Assembly (NCBI GenBank): GCA_023382655.1
Contig: JAHDWK010000010.1
Location: forward strand, 124,001 to 188,000
From: Anaerolineae bacterium
GTDB taxonomy: Bacteria > Chloroflexota > Anaerolineae > Promineifilales > Promineifilaceae
Length of the DNA: 64,000 nucleotides
Reading direction: 5' to 3'
A program made the translations under genes and the position numbers. This document shows, piece by piece, positions 17,641-25,600 of the stretch. Position 1 is the stretch's first letter. The number at the start of each line of letters is the position of its first letter. Under the pieces are notes generated by a model. The model was not told the origin of the DNA. It made no database searches and worked only from the letters and a program-made list of their open reading frames with translations.

Positions 17641-17660
17641 GATTAAAGGAGGTTACAACT

Positions 17661-19295
17661 ATGCAATTTACACACGGCGGTGAACTGGTGGCGCGGGCGC
17701 TGGCGGCGCAGGGGGTGGGCACACTCTATACCCTCTGCGGCGGGCACATTGCGCCGGTGTATGAAGGCTGTTTGAACAACAACATTGCGGTGATTGATTT
17801 CCGGCACGAACAGGCGGCAGGACACGCCGCCGACGCCTATGCCCGGCTGACGCGCAACATCGGCGCGGCCATTGTCACCGCCGGGCCGGGGGTAACCGAT
17901 GCAGTCACGGCCGTGGCCAATGCCTACCAGGCGCGCAGTCCCATGATCCTCTTTGGCGGCGCGGCCCCCCTGCGTACCCGCGGCCGGGGCGCGCTGCAAG
18001 AAATGCCGCAGACCGAGATGTTCCAGACCTTCACCAAAGCCAGCTTCACCATTCAAAAAACCGAAGAAATCCCGGCACAACTGGCCGACGCTTTCAAACT
18101 GGCGTTGAGCGGGCGGCCCGGCCCCGTCTTCATCGAACTGCCCTTTGACGTCCTGTTTAATGCCATAGACGTGCCCGAAATCGCCCCCAAATTTGTGGCC
18201 GAGCCGATAGCCCCAGAACTGAGCGCCATTCAAGCCATGTTTGAAATTTTACGCAACGCGCAAAAGCCAATTCTGATTGCCGGAACGCAGGTGTATTGGG
18301 ATGGGGCCAGCGAGGCATTGCGCGAATTTACGGAGCAAACGGCCGTGCCTGTGTTCACCAATGGTGCGGGGCGGGGCACACTGTCCATGACCCACCCCCA
18401 CTGCGGCAAAGCCGCCCGCTCCAAAGCACTGCGCGAAGCCGATGCTGTGCTGCTCATCGGCACACCCCTGGACTTCCGCCTGAAATACGGGCTGGAAGGG
18501 TGGAATCCCGACGCCAAACTGATCCAGATCGAAAACGATGCCGCCGAACTGCACCACAACCGTCAGGCGGACGTGGCTATGGTGGCCGATGCCCGGCTGG
18601 TATTGGAGGCGCTCAGCGAAGGGTTGCAAGGTATCCGTTGGGGTGATTGGCTGGACGAGGTGCGCGGTTGGGAAGCGAAAAAGCGCGATCAGCAGGCCAC
18701 CTGGGAAGCGTTGGATGACGCGCCGGTCAACCATTTCCGTTTTGCCGCTGAGATCAACAAGCTACTGGACGAGGAGATGATCGTCGTGGGTGATGGCGGC
18801 GATATTGTCAGCGCCGCCGCGAAGGTGCTGGACGTGACCATGCCCGGCCAATGGCTGGACCCCGGTCCGCTGGGCTGCCTGGGGGTGGGTGCGCCTTTTG
18901 CCATTGCTGCCCAACACCTGTACCCGCAAAAGAAAGTTCTGATCGTCAGTGGGGATGGGTCATTTGGGCTAAATGGTTTTGAGTTTGACACGGCCGTGCG
19001 CTACCACCTGCCCATCGTCGCCATCGTCGGCAACGACGCCGGTTGGGGGCAAATTCGTGGCCCACAGGTGAACATGGTCGGCGAAGATCGGGCCATTGCT
19101 ACCAAACTGGCCCCTACCCGCTATGATAAAATTGTGGCAGCGATGGGCGGCTACGGCGAACACGTAGATAACCCCGCCGACATCAGCCCGGCCCTGTCCC
19201 GCGCCTTTGCCAGCGGTTTACCCGCCTGCATTGATGTATCCCTGGACGAAAAAGGCATGTCCAAAACCGGGGCAAGTACGCCGTATATTGTGTAA
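17661..19295 (+). CDS. thiamine-diphosphate-dependent lyase/synthase (acetolactate synthase-like)
   Basis: 544 residues with the three domains of the ThDP decarboxylase superfamily. The Pyr domain has the catalytic Glu in FRHEQAAGHAADAYAR. A central FAD/ADP-like domain follows (PILIAGTQVYWDGA). The PP domain has the metal motif GDGSFGLNGFEFDTAVRYHL followed by GND. AAAGGAGG lies 9 bases before ATG 17661; the longer frame from 17607 translates repeat DNA. No regulatory subunit gene is next to it, and the neighbour is a PECR-like SDR, so 2-hydroxyacyl-CoA or oxalyl-CoA lyase is at least as likely as acetolactate synthase. The stop TAA falls in a GTAATTGAG repeat word. Confidence 0.82.
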   Translation: MQFTHGGELVARALAAQGVGTLYTLCGGHIAPVYEGCLNNNIAVIDFRHEQAAGHAADAYARLTRNIGAAIVTAGPGVTDAVTAVANAYQARSPMILFGGAAPLRTRGRGALQEMPQTEMFQTFTKASFTIQKTEEIPAQLADAFKLALSGRPGPVFIELPFDVLFNAIDVPEIAPKFVAEPIAPELSAIQAMFEILRNAQKPILIAGTQVYWDGASEALREFTEQTAVPVFTNGAGRGTLSMTHPHCGKAARSKALREADAVLLIGTPLDFRLKYGLEGWNPDAKLIQIENDAAELHHNRQADVAMVADARLVLEALSEGLQGIRWGDWLDEVRGWEAKKRDQQATWEALDDAPVNHFRFAAEINKLLDEEMIVVGDGGDIVSAAAKVLDVTMPGQWLDPGPLGCLGVGAPFAIAAQHLYPQKKVLIVSGDGSFGLNGFEFDTAVRYHLPIVAIVGNDAGWGQIRGPQVNMVGEDRAIATKLAPTRYDKIVAAMGGYGEHVDNPADISPALSRAFASGLPACIDVSLDEKGMSKTGASTPYIV

Positions 19296-19307
19296 TTGAG
19301 TAATTGA

Positions 19308-19339
19308 GTAATTGCGTAATTACCCAATTACGCAATTAC
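19308..19339. repeat. GTAATTGCGTAATT inverted repeat
   Basis: GTAATTGCGTAATT and its exact complement flank ACCC. Additional GTAATTGAG words extend left to the ThDP stop. It lies between the ThDP and kinase genes and makes the longer kinase start at 19304 implausible. Confidence 0.8.
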
Positions 19340-19357
19340 CTGATTGTCCCAGAAACG

Positions 19358-20638
19358 ATGGCCCAAAAGATAACCGACACCGAACTCAAACGCATCCGCA
19401 CCACCGAACCATCTGATGGTGGTGTGACAGACACGGCCGTGACCGGCGGTCTGCTGAAAATGCTCACCTCGCTGGATCGGCGTCTCCTGCAAGAATTGAT
19501 CACCGAACAGCGGTTTGAGGCCGGTGACATTATCTTTGGCGAGGGTGACGAGGGAGATGCTTTGTACATCGTGTGGGCCGGGCGGGTAGCGGTGGTCAAA
19601 GGCAAATTCAGCCGACCGGAGGATGTGTTCTTCCGGCTGCCCGGCGAAGTGGTCGGTGACATGGCATTGCTGGAAAACAAACCCCGTTGGGCGTCCCTGG
19701 TAGCCATAGAACCCAGCCGATTATTGCGGCTGGAGCGCGCCGGGTTTTACCAGTTGTTACAGGCGCAACCGGCCATCAGTCTGAATTTGTTGGCCTTGTT
19801 GAGCGCCCGCCTGCGCGCCGTCCATGAAACAAGCCGGGTAGAAACCCCACCTGAACAGGGGACGCTGCGGCAGATATCCTCACTTTTGGATGAAAACGAA
19901 CAATTGGTTACCCTGCACCGCATTCGCCAGGAAACCAGCGATTTGATTGTGCATGATCTACGCAGCCCATTGGGGAATATGTATGGCGTGCTCAATATGC
20001 TGGAACTGGTATTACCGGAGGATGTGTTGGCGGCCAACCGGGAGTTGTTAGACATTGCCAGATTGGCGCATGGGCGCATGCACGATATGGTGGATTCGTT
20101 GCTGGATATGTCTCGGCTGGAATCGAGCGAATTGATGCTTGATTATGAGCCAGTCTGCCTGAAACAGGTGATCGCCGAAGTGGTGGCGTTGGCTACTTTT
20201 TCGGCCAACTGGCGCAGTATTCAATTTGAGACCAGCTTTGCGGACGACTTACCGTTGGTGATGGCCGATGCGGAGCGTATCCGGCGTGTATTGACGAACC
20301 TGATCGAGAACGCCGTCAAATTTACGCCGGAAAACGGCCGTGTCCAGATAAACACCACCCTGGCCGACCAGATGATGCAGGTCAGCGTGCAAGACAGCGG
20401 CCCCGGCATTCCCCCCGCCGACCGCCAGCGCATCTTTGACCGTTTTGCCCAGGTGCAGCGCACCGGAAAGCGGCAGCCACGTGGTTTTGGCCTGGGGCTG
20501 GCCTTTTGCCGCCTGACGGTGGAAGCACATGGCGGGAAAATCTGGGTGGAAGCGGGTGAGGGGGGCGTGGGCAGTCGCTTTATATTTACCCTGCCGGTCA
20601 ACAAAACCGAAGCGAATATGCCAGACCACAACCTGTAA
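19358..20638 (+). CDS. histidine kinase with N-terminal cyclic-nucleotide-binding domain
   Basis: 426 residues, soluble. Residues about 40-165 form a cNMP-binding (CRP-like) beta roll (FEAGDIIFGEGDEGDALYIVWAGRVAVV, then GEVVGDMALLENKPRWASLVA). The kinase core follows: H-box with H199 (IVHDLRSPLGN), N-box NLIENAVKF, G1 DSGPGIP, G2 GFGLGLAFC. The input is probably cAMP, c-di-GMP or a similar ligand binding in the cytosol; the RxA ligand contact appears as KPRWAS. ATG 19358 is used because upstream codons translate the repeat. No response regulator is adjacent; candidates lie at 51454 and 52340. Confidence 0.9.
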   Translation: MAQKITDTELKRIRTTEPSDGGVTDTAVTGGLLKMLTSLDRRLLQELITEQRFEAGDIIFGEGDEGDALYIVWAGRVAVVKGKFSRPEDVFFRLPGEVVGDMALLENKPRWASLVAIEPSRLLRLERAGFYQLLQAQPAISLNLLALLSARLRAVHETSRVETPPEQGTLRQISSLLDENEQLVTLHRIRQETSDLIVHDLRSPLGNMYGVLNMLELVLPEDVLAANRELLDIARLAHGRMHDMVDSLLDMSRLESSELMLDYEPVCLKQVIAEVVALATFSANWRSIQFETSFADDLPLVMADAERIRRVLTNLIENAVKFTPENGRVQINTTLADQMMQVSVQDSGPGIPPADRQRIFDRFAQVQRTGKRQPRGFGLGLAFCRLTVEAHGGKIWVEAGEGGVGSRFIFTLPVNKTEANMPDHNL

Positions 20639-20697
20639 CATCGCTTTTTCCTCTGTCTGGCACGGCCGTAGCCCTTCTGTTATCCTATGCCCACGCC

Positions 20698-20800
20698 ATG
20701 AACAAAAAGAGCCTGACCGAACAAGAAATACGGACGTTATACATCCCCCCGGCCATTCAGGCGGCCGGTTGGCACGGCCTTCAAATCCGCAAGGAGACCC
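20698..20800 (+). pseudogene. N-terminal fossil of type I restriction subunit HsdR
   Basis: The first codons read MNKKSLTEQEIRTLYIPPAI followed by QAAGWHGLQIRKE, which matches the start of type I restriction R subunits (typically a MNKK-LSE-DI-T-ITPAI-QAGW pattern). After about 34 codons the similarity stops at AAGGAGA, the ribosome site of the next gene. No helicase or nuclease part remains in the window. Probably a deletion remnant. Confidence 0.55.
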
Positions 20801-20801
20801 T

Positions 20802-21257
20802 ATGTCACCCTTATTCAAAAAACTCAATCTCAAAGAACAAACGGACATTGTGGTGGTCAATGCCCCGGCCAGCTTTGCCGCCGAACTGGCGGCGCTGACC
20901 GGCGTCACCGTGTACCATGACCTGGACGCCGTGCCAGAAGTTCACTTTTCGTTGGCGTTTGTGACCCAACAGGCAGAACTGGATCGCTTGGTCACGGCCG
21001 TGACCACCAAAGCTGCCGGTGACGCCCTCATCTGGTTTGCCTACCCCAAAAAGAGTTCCAAAACCTACACCTGCGACTTTGACCGGGATACGGGCTGGGA
21101 CGCGCTGGGGGCCGCCGGGTTTGAAGCCGTGCGCCAGGTAGCCATAGACGCCGACTGGTCGACGCTCCGTTTCCGCCGCGCCGAGTACATCAAAACCATG
21201 CAGCGCGACCCCAAACGGGCCATGTCCGCCACCGGCAAACAGCGAACCGGCTCTTAA
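20802..21257 (+). CDS. DUF3052-like protein
   Basis: 151 residues starting MSPLFKKLNLKEQTDIVVVNAP. The pattern of an N-terminal KLxLK, VVVNAPASF, LAFVTQQAELDRLV, LIWFAYPKKSSK, a GWDALGAAGFEAVRQVAID block and a final WSTLRFRRAEY matches the DUF3052 family. The fold is probably a degenerate methyltransferase-like Rossmann domain; the function is unknown. AAGGAGA at 20791-20797 sets the start at ATG 20802. A longer frame from 20529 is unsupported. A double hairpin follows the stop directly. Confidence 0.75.
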   Translation: MSPLFKKLNLKEQTDIVVVNAPASFAAELAALTGVTVYHDLDAVPEVHFSLAFVTQQAELDRLVTAVTTKAAGDALIWFAYPKKSSKTYTCDFDRDTGWDALGAAGFEAVRQVAIDADWSTLRFRRAEYIKTMQRDPKRAMSATGKQRTGS

Positions 21258-21258
21258 G

Positions 21259-21296
21259 GGCCCCACCTCTGAGGTGGGCCGCACCTCTGAGGTGCG
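21259..21296. repeat. two adjacent CACCTCTGAGGTG hairpins
   Basis: GGCCCCACCTCTGAGGTGGG and CGCACCTCTGAGGTGCG lie side by side with the same loop (CTCTGAG core). They follow the DUF3052 gene and precede a TATAAT box at 21314. The hairpin at 34694 has the same style of arm. Confidence 0.7.
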
Positions 21297-21313
21297 TCGC
21301 CCTTAAGTTAGTC

Positions 21314-21319
21314 TATAAT
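21314..21319 (+). promoter_or_regulatory. -10 box TATAAT upstream of phosphofructokinase
   Basis: A perfect TATAAT about 100 bases before ATG 21416; a -35 match is not convincing. A tight hairpin (CGCGATTTG-C-CAAATCGCG, 21373-21391) lies in the predicted leader just before the AAGGAG site and could influence translation. Confidence 0.35.
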
Positions 21320-21415
21320 TCCCACAGGATACGAATTGGGTAACTGCCCACTTAAATAAAAACAATCCATAACGCGATTTGCCAAATCGCGCTGCATCGA
21401 AGGAGTTTGATTCCC

Positions 21416-22621
21416 ATGGCAAACGTACTAAAAACGAAAGGCGTCATCGGCATTCTCACCGGCGGCGGCGACGTGCCGGGGTTAAATCCGGCCATCCGCG
21501 CCGTCACCATTCGCGCCCTCCGCGAAGGGTATAAGGTGATTGGCTTGCGGCGAGGCTGGGCCGGCATCACCGAAATGGTGCGCGACCCCAAAGCGGACAA
21601 CAATTTGTGTTATCAAATTTTGACCGAAGAGATTGTCAACCGGGCTGGCCGTACGGGAGGCACTTTTTTACATAGCTCCCGCACCCGGCCCAGCCACATG
21701 CGCCGGTCAGACCTGCCAGAGCATCTGCGCGATACGTACAATGAAGATTTCAATGATCTGACGGCAGAGGTGATCAAAAATCTGGAATTCCTGGGCATTG
21801 ATTACCTTATCCCCATTGGCGGCGATGACACGTTGAGTTATGGCGTGCGCCTGTATCAGGAAGGGGTAAAAGTGGTCGCCATCCCCAAAACGATGGACAA
21901 CGACGTGCCTGGCACCGATTATTGCATCGGCTTTAGCACCTGCGTCACCCGCACCATCCAGATGACCAACAATCTGCGAACCTCAGCCGGTTCCCACGAG
22001 CGTTTCCTGGTGCTGGAGGTGTTTGGCCGGTACGCCGGTTTCACCGCCATGTTGCCAACCATGGCCGGGTCGGCCAATCGCTGCGTGATTCCAGAGTACC
22101 CATTTGATGTGGACTTGTTGACGCAACTGCTGGCGGGAGATCGTTTTAAGAATCCCAGCCGCTACTCCGTGGTGTTGGTCTCAGAAGGAGCGACCTTTGC
22201 CGGGGGCGAGATGGTGTTTAGAGAAGCAGAGAAGGATGCCTATGGCCATGCCAAATTGGGCGGTATCGGTGACATGGTATCGGCCAAGTTGAAGGAGATT
22301 TCACCCAAATATAACAACGGCAAACGGATTAACGTCATCAACCAGAAGTTGGGCTACCTGGTGCGCGGTGGCGACCCGGACGCCATTGACTCGATTGTGC
22401 CTATGGCCTACGGCAATCTGGCGTTGGACCTGATTTTGAACAAGCTAGACGGCCGTCTGGTGGTGCTGAAGAACGGCCGTTACGACAATGTGCCCATCAC
22501 CGTCGTTACCAACACCAAAAAAGTGGTCAACGTCAAAGAGTTTTACAATACCGAACGGCTCTGCCCGCAGTATAAGAGCTTTGAGATGAAGCCGCTGATG
22601 ATTATGACCAGCGAGGGATGA
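21416..22621 (+). CDS. pfp: 6-phosphofructokinase, pyrophosphate-dependent type
   Basis: 401 residues, PFK family, converting fructose 6-phosphate to fructose 1,6-bisphosphate. The N-terminal loop reads GGGDVPGLN. Two substrate-specificity positions are of the PPi kind: GGD-D138-T instead of GGDGS, and P-K158-TMDND instead of PGTIDND. By established structure-function work, Asp and Lys at these sites go with PPi rather than ATP as donor, so this is probably a reversible PPi-PFK. The AAGGAG at 21400-21405 supports ATG 21416. It is followed by a strong intrinsic terminator. No other glycolytic gene is adjacent. Confidence 0.88.
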   Translation: MANVLKTKGVIGILTGGGDVPGLNPAIRAVTIRALREGYKVIGLRRGWAGITEMVRDPKADNNLCYQILTEEIVNRAGRTGGTFLHSSRTRPSHMRRSDLPEHLRDTYNEDFNDLTAEVIKNLEFLGIDYLIPIGGDDTLSYGVRLYQEGVKVVAIPKTMDNDVPGTDYCIGFSTCVTRTIQMTNNLRTSAGSHERFLVLEVFGRYAGFTAMLPTMAGSANRCVIPEYPFDVDLLTQLLAGDRFKNPSRYSVVLVSEGATFAGGEMVFREAEKDAYGHAKLGGIGDMVSAKLKEISPKYNNGKRINVINQKLGYLVRGGDPDAIDSIVPMAYGNLALDLILNKLDGRLVVLKNGRYDNVPITVVTNTKKVVNVKEFYNTERLCPQYKSFEMKPLMIMTSEG

Positions 22622-22648
22622 GGGGATGAGCAGGTGAGTGGAATGTGC

Positions 22649-22686
22649 GAGAGGCCGCAGCGATGCGCTGCGGCCTCTCTTTTTTG
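22649..22686 (+). terminator. intrinsic terminator after phosphofructokinase
   Basis: GAGAGGCCGCAGCG and its complement around an ATG loop, followed by a run of T (22680-22686). It also lies at the 3' end of the minus-strand nuclease gene, although that side has no matching T-tract. Confidence 0.9.
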
Positions 22687-25600
22687 TTAGAGCGGCAGGT
22701 TTGTTAACGCCACCAACCGGTTACTATGGCTCGGCGGCGCGGCTGCTTCGGGCGCGCCAGAAGTGGGGGCATTGCTCACCGGCTTCATGATCAGCGGCAG
22801 ATAGATACCGTAGGTCACGTTGACCGTCACCTCAACCGTATCCACGATGCCCAGCGGCGTGTGGTCGGGTAGTTGCAGTTCGGCGCTGATGACGTAGGTG
22901 CCGGGCAGCAGATCTACCACTGTCTCATACCCCATTACCGGCCCCGTATCCACGCCATTCAGCCACAGATGCCAGTGCCCATCGTCCGGGATAATGAAAT
23001 CGGTGGTGGTGATGACCACGGGAATGGTCACGGCCGTGCCGTTTGTGCTGGTGTACACTGCGCCATCCATCGGGGAGATGATGGTCATGGTGGGTTCTTC
23101 CGGTTCCTCCACGACGACAGTAACTGTCACCGTATCCACAATGCCCAGCGGTGTGTGATCGGGTAGTTGCAGTTCGGCGCTGATCACGTGCGTACCCGGC
23201 AGCAGGTCTACCGATGTGTCATACGCCATTACCGGCCCCGTATCCACGCCATTCAGCCACAGATGCCAATGCCCATCGTCCGGGATAATGAAATCGGTGG
23301 TGGTAATGACCACGGGGATGGTCACGGCCGTGCCGTCCGTGCTGGTATACACGGCCCCATCGGTTGGCGTGAGAATGGTCATGGTAGGCGTTACCACCAC
23401 TGGCGTCAAAGCCAGCCCCACAATTACCGGGTCATGGTCTGAGGAGCGGAACGCCTCCGGCCCAAACCACTCAATGATTTGTTGCGCCGATTTGAACTCC
23501 ACGTTGTAGTCCAACACGCGCGGCTCATCGGCGTTGATGTGCCAGGCCGTCGCTCCCGTTATCTCTGGCAGCAGGCTGGCGCTGGCCAGGGCGTGATCCA
23601 GATGCCCGAATTGCCCATCAAACACATAAGAATACGCCGCGTCGCCATAGAACTGCCGCAACAAATCGGTGTAACCGGCAGCCACCAACGCCATGATTGG
23701 GTCTTCCATGGCATAAGAGTTCAGGTCGCCGATAATGAGGAAACGGTCTGAACCGCTGCCGGTAGGATCGGTCGCCAGGAAGTCAATCATCGCTTCTACC
23801 GCTGCCAGGCGCGTCAGGTTACAGTTCCCTTGCCCATCGCCAATGTCCGGATCGTTCACGTCATCACAGGCCGAACCCTTCGATTTCAGGTGGTTGACGG
23901 CCACCGTCACCAGTTCACCGCTGCTGTTTTCCATGAAGGTCTGGATGAGCACCGGCCGATTCTTGGTGTCCAGGAAGCGGGGATCCACCGTGCTGTCCAG
24001 AATGACGTAATCGCCAATAGGCGTGACCCGATCTGGCTGGTAGATAAATGCCTGTTTGATGGCGTCGGTACCAATGGGGCCGGTGTCAATACGGGCATAG
24101 GTTCCCGCGCCGGACAGATCATTCAGCCCGGCAACCAGGTCAATCACGGCCGTGTCCGTGATATGGTTTTCGATCTCAATCAGGCCAATCACGTCGGCGT
24201 CAATGTCCAGGATAGCGTTGATAATCTTGGTGCGCTGCCGTTCCAGTTCAAACGGTGTATTCGCGCCACGACAATCCAGGTCTTGCGACGGGCCGCAGAT
24301 GGGGTTGCCATCGTCCAGCGTGGTGAAGTAGTTGAGAACGTTGAAGCTAGCCACCCGCATGGTGCCGCTGACCACGTCCGGCGCTTCGGGGCGCACGGCC
24401 GTGTCGCTGAAATCAACCAGACCAATGGGCTGCACCCGGTACGTATTGGCGCGGTAATCCAGCACCCCGGTCAGGTTGTGCACCAACGCCCCGGTGCGCA
24501 ACGTGTTCGTATAAGTCAACCCTGGGTCGGGATAGACTACCGGGTCGGGATTTTGCGTATTCAACCCATCATCCAACATGATGCGGCTGCGATTGTTCAA
24601 CTCTTGCAGCGCCAGCGCCGGTGCGCCGGGCAACACCAGATTGGTCGGATTCCACAGCCGGTCATTGACCGAAAGCTGAAGTTCGCCAAAACGGCCCAGG
24701 TTGAAATGCTCTGTCACCACCAGGTCATGCATAAAGGCGACCAGCATCCCCTCCACCGCTTCCCAATCCATCAGATCATCCACCGGCAGCGTCATCTGCG
24801 CCGGGGTCACGGTTTGGCCGGTATTGCACACAGCCAGATTGCTTACCGAAGCCACCTGGGTCAGGTTGTTAAACTCCGTAGCCGTACCGCGCACCCGCAC
24901 CAGGTCGCCAGGGGCCACGGCCGCCAGCGCCCCACCAAAGACAAAGATGCCTTCGGAGGTCGCCGGGTCGCCATCGGCCTGACCATCCCGCTCTTGCAGG
25001 AAAAAGCCGCTGAACTGGCCTGTGCCCTGGTAAGAACCAACGACCACCGCTTCGACGACTACCGTCGTACCAAAGATGGGCGTGGTCAGGCCGTCACCCT
25101 GGATGAAGTGAATGGGCACGGCCGTATCACCACACGCACCAAACACCGGCGCCGGGCCAACGGTAAAGCTGAACTGGTAATCGGCCAGCATATTCAGACC
25201 GCCGCCATTGGAGACCTGGTCCGCCAGCACTGTCACATGGCAAATGTCGCCGGTCACAAACGGGTTGTCCGGTGTGATGGTGTAACTGTCGGCCGGGCCA
25301 CCGGGGGCGCTGCTGGCCGAGACCACGCCGCTGAGGCTGCACTGAATGGCATACCACACGGCCGTGACCGTCACCGGCTCGTTAAACTGGATGGTGATCA
25401 CCGTGTTCGTCAGTACATTGGTGGCGTTATTTGTCGGAACTGTGCCTACGACCACCGGAGCGTCTACAAACAAATGCAGGTCACTGACGCTGCGCGGCTT
25501 CACCTGGTACGTGGTCTGGAACTGGGTGCTAAAGCCGGTGACGCCGAGCATATCCCCGTTCTGGATGCCCAGGTTACACAGGTTAATGCCGGTAGCCGAC

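Noticed and set aside
17607..17660. N-terminal extension of the ThDP enzyme
   Set aside because: It translates the inverted word repeat; a textbook AAAGGAGG precedes ATG 17661.
20249..20908. Minus-strand frame under the cNMP kinase end and hsdR fossil
   Set aside because: Overlaps conserved kinase G-box coding on the other strand; translation is Arg/Pro-rich with no motif.
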